Positions 6,893-14,363 of a stretch of DNA of 16,036 bases are shown here, one piece after another. Within the stretch, counting starts at the first letter, position 1. Every line of letters starts with the position of its first letter. The DNA is from Desulfobacteraceae bacterium. Lineage in GTDB: Bacteria; Desulfobacterota; Desulfobacteria; Desulfobacterales; Desulfobacteraceae. A program made the translations under genes and the position numbers. The notes beneath the pieces are model-generated. The model was given only the letters and a program-made list of their open reading frames with translations. It was not told the DNA's origin and searched no databases. The stretch covers positions 1 through 16,036 of the forward strand of contig WFQS01000049.1 in NCBI GenBank assembly GCA_015486915.1. The letters run 5' to 3'.

Positions 6893-9800
6893 ATGGAAAA
6901 TAACAATACAAAACAAAGAAAAATTCAGGGTTCAGTTATGGTTGTGGGAGGCGGCATAGCAGGTATGCAGGCTGCCCTTGATGTGGCTGATTCGGGATTT
7001 TATGTATATCTTGTGGAAAAATCACCTGCCATTGGAGGGAAAATGGCTCAGTTAGACAAGACTTTCCCCACAAATGACTGCGCCATGTGAATTATTTCTC
7101 CCAAACTGGTCGAGGTCGGCCGGCATACAAATATTGAACTTCTCACACTTACGGAAGTTGATAAAATCTCAGGACAGGAAGGTGATTTTCAGGTATCTCT
7201 GACTCAGCATCCAAGGTATGTAGATACTGACAAATGTATAGCTTGCGGGCTTTGCGCATCAAAATGCCCGAAAAAGGTGGATGATGAATACAACGAAGGT
7301 CTTGGAAAACGAAAGGCAATTTACGTTAAGTATTCACAGGCCGTACCCCTGAAATACGTCATTGATGCGGAAAACTGCCTGTTTCTCAATAAAAACAGGT
7401 GCGGCCTGTGTGAAAAAAATTGCCCTTCACAGGCCATTAATTTCAAAGATACAGAAAAAAAACTCTCTTTAAATGTGGGCTCTGTAATCCTTGCTCCGGG
7501 GTTTGAATCCTTTGATCCTGCAAAATTTGACAATCTTGCATTTAACACTCACCCAGATATAGTAACATCTTCCGGATTTGAGCGTATGCTTTCCGCAACA
7601 GGGCCCTTTGGAGGTCATCTTGTACTGCCCTCGGATAAAAAACATGAAAAAGAGCCTGAAAAAATAGCATGGCTTCAATGTGTCGGGTCAAGGGAGGAAA
7701 CATCGCGGTGCAGCAATGGATACTGCTCTTCAGTGTGCTGCATGTACGCGGTAAAGCAGTCTGTCATGGCAAAGGCACACAGCAAAACTTCTCTGGACTG
7801 CGCCATATTTTACATGGATATGAGAACCCAGGGAAAAGATTTTGACGAATACCTTGAAAAAGCAAAACAGGAAGGAGTGAGATTTGTAAGATCCCGTGTC
7901 CATACCATTGTCCCTGATAATAACAGCAATGGACTATTGATGAAATATGTGGATGAACAGGGCAGTGTCAAAGATGAAAGTTTTGATATAATTGTTCTTT
8001 CCACAGGTCTTGAAATCAGCCAAAGCTCAGTTGAACTTGCAAAAAGAGCCGGTATTGAGCTTGACGGATTTAATTTTATTAAAAATACAAGTTTTAATCC
8101 AGTATCAACCTCAATTAAGGGAATTTATGCCTGCGGAGTATTTACAGGCCCCAAAGATATACCACAGTCTGTAATGGAGGCAAGTGCCGCAGCTGCAGCC
8201 GCAACGGAAAATTTAAGTTCTGCAAGAAATACAAAAACAAAAACCATTAAGCTTCCAATGGAAAAAGATGTTTCAGGACAGAGCCCGAGAATAGGTGTTT
8301 TTGTATGCAATTGCGGCACAAATATAAGAAGCACGGTTGATGTGCCGGAAGTTGTGGAATATGCAGCAACCCTGCCCGGGGTCGTTTATGCCGAAGAAAA
8401 TCTTTTTACATGTTCCCAGGACACCCAGGATAAAATGGTCGAAGTTATAAAGGAAAGGGGATTGAACAGGGTTGTTGTTGCCGCATGTACCCCAAAAACC
8501 CATGAGCCTTTGTTCAGGGAGACACTTGTTAATGCAGGCCTGAATAAATATCTGTTTGAAATGGCAAATATCAGGAATCAGGATTCATGGGTGCATTCCA
8601 ATGAACCTGAAAAAGCCACTCAAAAGGCAAAAGATTTAGTGCGTATGGCTGTTGCCAAAAGTTTTCTTTTAAAGCCTTTATTTGAAACAAAACTGCCTGT
8701 TACGGGAAAGGCACTTGTTGCAGGAGGCGGCATTGCAGGTATGACAGCAGCACTTGGACTTGCACGCCAGGGATATCCGGTTGCACTTGTGGAAAAAAAC
8801 CAGACTCTCGGTGGAAACGCCCTTTTTCTTCACAAAACTTTTCTTGATGAAGATATGAAATTTTATGTGAAATCCCTGATAAAAGACATTGAAAATCATG
8901 AACTTATCACGGTTTTTCCAGGGACGGCAATTAAACAGGTTCATGGATTTATGGGAAATTTTAAAACTATTATTGAAACACAGGGAAAAGAAAAAACAAT
9001 TTCCCATGGTGTTGCCATTCTTGCCACAGGTGCCCATGAATCAAAACCGGATGAATATTTATACGGGCAGACCGATTCTGTTTTAACCAATCTTGAATTT
9101 GATTCAATGTTAAAGAATAATAATTTTGAACCAATTCAAAATGCAAAAAATATATGTTTTATTCAATGTGTCGGTTCAAGGGATGAAAAACATCCCTATT
9201 GTTCCAGGGTATGTTGCACCCATTCCGTTAAAAATGCCATTGCCATTAAAAAAATAAATCCCCATGTCAATGTGTATATACTTTACCGGGAAATGAGAAC
9301 TTACGGCACAAGGGAAAAACTCTACAAAAAGGCAAGGGATCTCGGAGTGATTTTTTTCAGATATGATATGGAAAACAAACCTGCTGTCTTTTTGGACAGT
9401 GCCAGGTCAGGCAGTGACAATAATGATAAAGTGACAATTGAATTTAAGGATTTTATCCTTGGAAAAAGGCTCTGCATTGATGCAGATATACTCTGCCTTG
9501 CATCGAGAATAGATGCCAATGAAAATGAGTTTTTAACAAAAGCTTTTAAAGTGCCATGCGATGCCAACGGATGGATGCTTGAAGCCCATCAAAAGCTTAG
9601 GCCCGTTGATTTTGCAACTGACGGGGTTTATCTGTGCGGAATGGCTCATTATCCGAAATCCGTTGATGAAAGTATTGCCCAGGCAAAGGCCGCTGTTTCC
9701 CGGGCTTTGACAACTCTTTCAAAGACCGGCATAGATGTGGGCGGCATAGTATCTGAAATTAATCCTGATCTGTGTTCCGGATGCATGGGATGTATTGAAG

Positions 9801-9976
9801 TGTGCCCCTATAATGCAATATCAATGAACAATGAAGAAAAAGTCGCAGAGGTTAATGCAGCGCTTTGCAAGGGATGCGGTGCATGTGCTGCTGCATGTCC
9901 TTCTGAAGCACCTTCTCTTATGGGATTTAACAATGAGCAGTTGTATGCGCAGATAAAAAGTGCCATGGCTGCCTGA
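6893..9976 (+). CDS. hdrA: Double-length HdrA flavoprotein, selenoprotein (in-frame UGA at 7088-7090)
   Basis: HdrA-type electron-bifurcating FAD/iron-sulfur protein of 1027 residues, counting Sec66 at TGA 7088-7090. The frame runs unbroken on both sides: [21 protein letters not shown] is the family loop whose last position is normally Cys (Sec in some methanogens). Order: FAD domain 1 ([11 protein letters not shown] near residue 20), [4Fe-4S] [12 protein letters not shown] (115-126), second cluster CxxC...C at 162-177, CxxxxCxxxCC at 273-283, HdrA N-terminal-type domain (FVCNCG at 470-475), FAD domain 2 (GGGIAGM, 611-617), C770/C774/C775, and a C-terminal 2x[4Fe-4S] ferredoxin (961-971 and 992-1002). 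The ATG at 6893 is preferred over 6881 because GGAG lies at 6883-6886. The gene ends in a normal TGA; the frame beyond meets another TGA within 18 bases. The neighbours mvhD and fdhA supply the electron-input side. Partners HdrB and HdrC are absent here. Confidence 0.93.
7088..7123 (+). promoter_or_regulatory. Sec UGA codon and SECIS-like hairpin in hdrA
   Basis: TGA 7088-7090 is followed 15 bases later by the stem CTGGTC (7106-7111), loop GAGGTC (7112-7117) and stem GGCCGG (7118-7123), with G:T wobbles. The loop carries GGTC, the apical G-U feature used by SelB in the known E. coli fdhF element. Spacing and size fit a bacterial SECIS. Confidence 0.75.
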
Positions 9977-9990
9977 AAAGGAGTAATCCT

Positions 9991-10431
9991 GTGAAAACAG
10001 AAATATTTGAACCGAAAATAATAGCTTTTATGTGCAACTGGTGCACTTATGGTGCTGCAGATCTTGCAGGAGTAAGCAGGATGCAGTATCCCTCCAATAT
10101 CAGAATTATAAGGGTCATGTGCTCTGCAACCGTATCCCCCCATCATATTTTAAGGGCGTTCCAGGACGGGGCTGACGGGGTTCTCGTCGGCGGGTGACAT
10201 ATTGGAGACTGCCATTACCTGTACGGTAATCATATGACAATCAAAAGAATAAGTTTTGTCCAGGAATTATTAAAATTCGCAGGGCTTGAACAAAGGCTTC
10301 ACCTTGAATGGATATCTTCCGCCGAAGCCGCAAAATTTACAAAAACAGTTACAGATTTCACGGAAAAAATTCGCAGCCTTGGGCCTAATCCTCTGTGTGC
10401 TGACAGAATAAAGCTGAAAGAGGAGGTATAA
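9991..10431 (+). CDS. mvhD: MvhD-type [2Fe-2S] electron-transfer subunit, selenoprotein (in-frame UGA at 10195-10197)
   Basis: MvhD/VhuD family delta subunit, the small protein that carries electrons from a hydrogenase or formate dehydrogenase to HdrA. Read through TGA 10195-10197 it has 146 residues, the usual length. Family cysteines are at 15 and 18 (MCNWCTYG) and 44 ([10 protein letters not shown]); the motif [14 protein letters not shown] has Sec69 and Cys74, where relatives have GGCHPGDCHY. These residues bind the [2Fe-2S] cluster in the family. The GTG start has AAGGAG at 9978-9983, seven bases upstream, directly after the hdrA stop. The next gene starts one base after this gene's TAA, so translation is probably coupled. 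Sec at this position is known in VhuD of Methanococcus; here the context is bacterial. Read as two short frames it would look broken, but the conserved motif spans the TGA without any shift. Confidence 0.92.
10195..10230 (+). promoter_or_regulatory. Sec UGA codon and SECIS-like hairpin in mvhD
   Basis: After TGA 10195-10197, ATTACC (10214-10219) and GGTAAT (10225-10230) form a perfect six-pair stem around TGTAC. CATAT (10198-10202) can pair with ATATG (10232-10236) below a large internal loop. The spacing to the UGA (16 bases) agrees with the hdrA and fdhA elements. The loop lacks the GGTC of the other two, so this one is less certain. Confidence 0.6.
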
Positions 10432-10432
10432 A

Positions 10433-11254
10433 ATGGATATTATAAATCAGGTTGAGCAGATGCTTGAACAGGGGGAAATTGATATTTTTCTCGGGTACAG
10501 AAATTTGTATGGACACCTTATTCCCCATGGTTTCACAATGGAGAACAAAGAAGAATTAAAAGAACTTAGAATCAGTAACAGCCGTTATTCCCTTGAAAAA
10601 ACAGCAACCCATATTGCAGAAAAACATCCTGATGCAAAAATCGGGTTAATTGCAAGGGATTGTAATAACAGGGCTTTAAATCTTCTCTATACATGGAATC
10701 AGCTGAAATGTGAAAATATTAAAACCATAGATGTTAACTGCTGTCCTTCAAAACTTAAAGACCATGGTGACTGCTCATATCTTGAACCTAAGAAAACAGG
10801 GGAATACAAAGAGAAAAACGGTATATCATTTAATGATAACCCATGTGATTTAACTGATAAATTTGATAATGATGAGCGTTTTAAGAGATGGATGTATGAA
10901 TTCAGCAAATGCATGAAATGTTATGGATGCAGAAATATCTGTCCGGTATGCTTCTGCAATGAATGCTCCCTTGAGCATCCTGATCTTGTAAAGCCGGGGA
11001 GCCTGCCCCCTGAAATACCGATTTTCCATCTTACAAGGGCAGTTCACATGGCAGGAAGGTGTATTGACTGCGGATTATGCGAAGATGCCTGCCCTGCTGA
11101 AATACCACTGCGCCTTTTATACAGAAAAACCAATGAAATTGTTGCAGATCTTTTTGACTATAAACCGGGTCAGACTATGGAGAAATCACCTTTTACAATG
11201 ATAGGGGATAAAGTCACTCTGGAACCAAAACCAATGGATGAATCTGCTTTTTAG
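10433..11254 (+). CDS. 4Fe-4S dicluster electron-transfer protein (FdhB/FrhB-N-like)
   Basis: A 273-residue cytoplasmic iron-sulfur protein, probably the electron-transfer subunit between FdhA and MvhD/HdrA. Residues 15-110 (IFLGYRNLYGHLIP onward) resemble the N-terminal part of F420-hydrogenase/formate dehydrogenase beta subunits. Two cluster motifs follow: C160, C163, C166, C170 (CMKCYGCRNIC) with extra C173, C175 and C178 (CFCNEC), then C210, C213, C216, C220 (CIDCGLCEDAC). There is no membrane segment. It lacks the flavin-binding length of true FrhB, so NAD(P) or F420 reduction is not indicated. AGGAGG at 10421-10426 gives a strong ribosome site, and the ATG starts one base after the mvhD stop. 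The dense extra cysteines could hold a third cluster. The family assignment is moderate; its role follows from its place between mvhD and fdhA. Confidence 0.85.
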   Translation: MDIINQVEQMLEQGEIDIFLGYRNLYGHLIPHGFTMENKEELKELRISNSRYSLEKTATHIAEKHPDAKIGLIARDCNNRALNLLYTWNQLKCENIKTIDVNCCPSKLKDHGDCSYLEPKKTGEYKEKNGISFNDNPCDLTDKFDNDERFKRWMYEFSKCMKCYGCRNICPVCFCNECSLEHPDLVKPGSLPPEIPIFHLTRAVHMAGRCIDCGLCEDACPAEIPLRLLYRKTNEIVADLFDYKPGQTMEKSPFTMIGDKVTLEPKPMDESAF

Positions 11255-11282
11255 ACATGTAAGTTCAAAGGAAAAATTTAAA

Positions 11283-13328
11283 ATGAATTGTAAATTTGTA
11301 CCATCAATATGTTCATATTGCGGCACCGGGTGCGGAATCCTTTTTGAAGTTATTGACGGAAAGATAAATTCCACTCTGCCCCTTAAATCCCATCCCGTAA
11401 ATCAGGGAAAACTCTGCATAAAGGGATGGAATCTCCATGAATATATCAATAGTTTCATGCGGTTAAAGACCCCTTTAATTAAAGAGGACGGAAGATTCTC
11501 AAAAACAACATGGGATGATGCCGTAAATTATACAGCAAAAAAATTAAATAAAATAAAAGATAAGTACGGGCCGGATTCAATAGGAGTACTGGTCTCTGCA
11601 AAAATGACCAATGAAGAAAATTATCTTGCCCAGAAATTTGCAAGGGCTGCAATAGGCACCAATAATGTAGATCATTGTGCAAGGCTGTGACATTCCTCAA
11701 CAGTGGCAGGTCTTGCCGCTGCATTTGGAAGCGGTGCCATGACAAACTCCATTGCGGAGATTGAGGATTCAAAATTAATTTTTGTCATAGGCTCAAACAC
11801 CACAGCATGTCATCCCCTTATAGCGGGAAGGATAATAAAGGCAAAGGAAAAAGGGGCAAAACTCATTGTTGCCGATCCAAGGGAGATACAGCTTTCAAAA
11901 TTTGCTGATATTTCAGTTAATCACCGCCTTGGCACTGATGTGGCACTTTTAAACGGGATGATGCACCTTATAATAAAAAATGATCTGCATAAAGAAAAAT
12001 ATATTAAAGAAAGGTGTGAAGATTTTCTCTGCTTAAAGGAAACCGTGGAAAAATACACTCCTGAAAAAGTATCGGCCATTACGGGGGTAAGTGAAAAAGA
12101 TATCAATGCCATGGCTGAACTTTACGCATTGAACTCGCCTGCATCTTTGTTGTATGCCATGGGAATTACCCAGCATACAACAGGTGTTGACAATGTAAAA
12201 TCCTGCTGCAATATTGCCATGCTCTGCGGTAATGTGGGGATTAAAGGAGGCGGTGTAAATCCTTTAAGGGGACAAAACAATGTTCAGGGAGCCTGCGATA
12301 TGGGCGGACTTCCCAATGTTTTAACAGGATATCAACCTGTTTCTGACCCCGATGTTTTAAAGAAATTTTCAGATGCCTGGAAATGCACCTTAAGTGACAA
12401 ACCCGGCATGACCATAACAGATATGATTTCTGCAATTGATAAAGGAAAAATCAGGGCAATGTATATTATTGGTGAAAATCCGAAACTCAGTGATCCGGAC
12501 TGGAATCACCTTAACAATGCATTGAAAAAACTTGAATTTCTTGTTGTACAGGATATTTTTCTGTCTGAGACAGCCCAGATTGCAGATGTTGTGTTTGCCT
12601 CTTCAAGCCTTGCTGAAAAAGACGGGACATTTACCAATACCGAAAGGCGCTGCGGAAGAATAAATAAAGCTGTTGAACCTGTGGGCAATTCCCTTTCCGA
12701 CTGGGAGATCATATCAAAATTATCCACGGCCATGGGATATAAAATGTCATATTTTTCCACAGAAAAAATTTTTAATGAAATGACAGGCCTGACTGAAAAG
12801 AGTTACGGCGGCATGACCTATGACAGGCTTGGAATTAACGGGCTTCAGTGGCCATGCCCTGATTTGAATCATCCTGGTACGCCCTATCTTCACAAAAAAT
12901 CCTTTGCAAGGGGAAAGGGCAGATTCCATGCAGTGGAATTTAAGGAGCCTGCCGAACATACAAGCAAAGATTATCCGTTTTTTCTTACCACCGGAAGAAT
13001 GTTTTCACATTTTCATACGGGAACAATGACACGGGTTTCAAAACACCTTGATGTGGAACAGAAAACAGCTTATGTTGAAATTAACAGCAGAGATGCTGAA
13101 AAATTGGATATAAAAGCCAATGATATCCTTTTGTTAAGCTCAAAAAGAGGACAAATGGAAGTACCTGCAAGGATAACAGACACAGTAAAACCGGGAATGG
13201 TTTTCATGCCCATTCATTTCGGGGAAAGTCCTGCAAATATTCTGACTGATTCCAATGCTTTTGATCCCCTTGCAAAAATTCCTGAATTCAAGGTCGGAGC
13301 TGTAAGAATTGAAAAATTATTTTTATAA
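11283..13328 (+). CDS. fdhA: Formate dehydrogenase catalytic subunit, selenoprotein (in-frame UGA at 11688-11690)
   Basis: Molybdenum- or tungsten-bis-MGD formate dehydrogenase large subunit, 681 residues with Sec136 at TGA 11688-11690. The N-terminal [4Fe-4S] motif has C10, C13, C17 and C45, followed by Lys47 in CIKGW. The active-site segment VDHCARL-U-HSSTVAG is the classical FdhF/FdhA motif with His137 after Sec. Further family landmarks are IVADPREI, MGITQHTTGVDN, GVNPLRGQNNVQGACDMG and the C-terminal MGD-binding TTGRMFSHFHTGTMTR. The length matches cytoplasmic FdhF-type enzymes without an added ferredoxin domain and without a Tat signal. An ATG at 11238 is in frame but would overlap the preceding gene; AAGGAA at 11268-11273 supports 11283, which begins right before the cluster motif. 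Together with the upstream genes this points to a cytoplasmic formate-driven HdrA/MvhD complex. CO2 reduction in reverse is also possible. Confidence 0.96.
11688..11720 (+). promoter_or_regulatory. Sec UGA codon and SECIS hairpin in fdhA
   Basis: TGA 11688-11690, then AGTGGCA (11702-11708), loop GGTCT (11709-11713) and TGCCGCT (11714-11720): a seven-pair stem with one G:T. The loop sequence is the same GGTCT as in the E. coli fdhF SECIS, at the same distance from the UGA. Confidence 0.88.
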
Positions 13329-13597
13329 CGGATAATGAAAAATTAAAGCCTCTTTCAACAGCCTGCAGGCCTGTAACTGCTAAGGTATTTTACAGGAGTT
13401 TCCTGCAAAAAAAGAGCTCACTTTTGACAAAGTAACTGATGCTCTTCTTATGTTTGTCAAAATCTCTGATTTTTTGAGGCGCTGTAACGCTGTTCAGATC
13501 CGCCTCATGGTAGTTTATATATAAATTTTTTCATTAACAGTTAAAATCAAAAAAAATTAAACAGCAACTTTTGTACTGGTTGCAAAAGGAGTATTCA
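13329..13597. other. Intergenic region after fdhA
   Basis: Contains no gene. GCCTGCAGGC (13361-13370) is a palindrome. The block at 13381-13402 is the 22-base sequence shared with 1333-1354, here able to fold as CAGGA-GTT-TCCTG (13393-13405). The long inverted repeat copy R7 follows. No GC-rich stem with a T-run was found, so where the operon transcript ends is unclear. Confidence 0.6.
13412..13523 (-). repeat. Intergenic hairpin repeat, long copy R7 (inverted relative to R3)
   Basis: On the minus strand, starting at 13523: TATATAAACTACC-ATGA-GGCGG, a larger stem GAGGCG/CGCCTC (13501-13506 with 13476-13481), an A-rich tract and then a perfect ten-pair dyad TTTTGACAAA/TTTGTCAAAA (13422-13431 with 13453-13462), ending at GAGCTC (13414-13419). 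The second half matches R3 at about 60 of 68 positions. Confidence 0.8.
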
Positions 13598-13865
13598 ATG
13601 AAATCAGAAAAATCCGCACAGGATTCCCGGGTTATTTTAGCAAGAGTAATGATGCCCTTTGATGCCAATCCTGCAGGTATTGTCCAGTATCAAGACACAT
13701 ATTGCTTCAGCTTACCTGACCTTTGTTGCTCTTGGAGAAGACCATCGACCGGTTGCAATTCCTTCTCTTAAGCTTGTAACAAAAAATGATATCAGGAGAA
13801 ATAGAGAAGCTATTGCGCGAAGAGCATTACGTTTGTCTGAAAAAAAGAACGAATCCGAATCATAA
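13598..13865 (+). pseudogene. Acyl-CoA thioesterase (hotdog, YciA/BACH-type) with internal deletion
   Basis: The 5' end is intact: ribosome site AAAAGGAG followed by ATG at 13598 and the family opening SRVILARVMMPFDANPAGIV, which normally continues HGG. At about 13683-13690 the sequence jumps, out of frame, to the family C-terminus HIASAYLTFVALGEDHRPVAIP, ending RRNREAIARRALRLSEKK with a TAA at 13863-13865. Some 80 residues of the hotdog core, including most of the substrate tunnel and the catalytic region, are missing. Neither frame gives a complete protein. The usual substrate of the intact family is a fatty acyl-CoA thioester. The remnant converges with the response regulator at 13885 with 19 bases between the stops. 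Confidence 0.85.
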
Positions 13866-13884
13866 AATGAATGAACAGACGATC

Positions 13885-14256
13885 CTAAGATCTGTTTTCC
13901 ACGATCCGGCGTATTTCATTTATGATCGTTTCCACCACAATAGGCTTTTCAATATAGCCGTTGCATCCTGCTGCAATCAGGCGCTGTCTGTCTCCAGTCA
14001 TGGCATAGGAGGTCACGGCAATAACCGGAATTGATCCATTTGCTTTTGATTTACGGATGGCTTTGAGAACTTCTATACCGTTCATATCAGGAAGCTGGAT
14101 ATCAAGCAGGATAAAATCGGGTTTCTTTTTTACGGCAAGCTCAATACCCGTGTTTCCGGTTTCAGCCCTTATGGTTTCATATCCGTTTTTTTCCAGAATA
14201 AAGGTGATGAGTTTCATGTTATCTTTATTATCTTCAATTACAAGTGCTGTCTGCAT
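13885..14256 (-). CDS. DivK-like single-domain response regulator
   Basis: A 123-residue receiver: ED8-9 in ALVIEDNKDN, phospho-acceptor Asp52 in FILLDIQLPDMNG, Thr82 in IAVTSYAM and Lys104 in GYIEKP. The family pattern (EDNKDN...DIQLPxMNG...TSYAMxGDR) is that of DivK-type or kinase-attached receivers, without an output domain. The ATG at 14256 is chosen over one at 14310 because AAGGAG lies about ten bases upstream and the receiver fold starts at once. It lies 107 bases downstream of the sensor kinase on the same strand, so it is almost surely its phosphorylation partner. Confidence 0.9.
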   Translation of the reverse strand: MQTALVIEDNKDNMKLITFILEKNGYETIRAETGNTGIELAVKKKPDFILLDIQLPDMNGIEVLKAIRKSKANGSIPVIAVTSYAMTGDRQRLIAAGCNGYIEKPIVVETIINEIRRIVENRS

Positions 14257-14363
14257 ATATTCCGATCTCCTTTTCTGCCAGGCTTTTATCTCCATGAAAA
14301 GATCATACATTCTGCTGTTCTAAAAACAGATGCAAGCCTTATCTTCCCATGGCAATTACTCAA

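Noticed and set aside
9974..9976. TGA at the end of hdrA as a fourth selenocysteine
   Set aside because: The frame meets another TGA at 9992, there is no conserved sequence beyond it, and the ribosome site of mvhD starts immediately.
11238..11282. Upstream ATG start for fdhA at 11238
   Set aside because: It lies inside the preceding gene and lacks a ribosome site; 11283 has AAGGAA and begins the conserved N-terminus.
7088..11690. Three in-frame TGA codons as nonsense mutations or sequencing errors (pseudogenes)
   Set aside because: Frames continue without shift on both sides, the TGA positions coincide with conserved Cys/Sec sites of three different families, and hairpins follow each one.
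13393..13411. CAGGA-GTT-TCCTG as terminator of the fdhA operon
   Set aside because: The stem is short and is followed by A residues rather than T residues on the plus strand.
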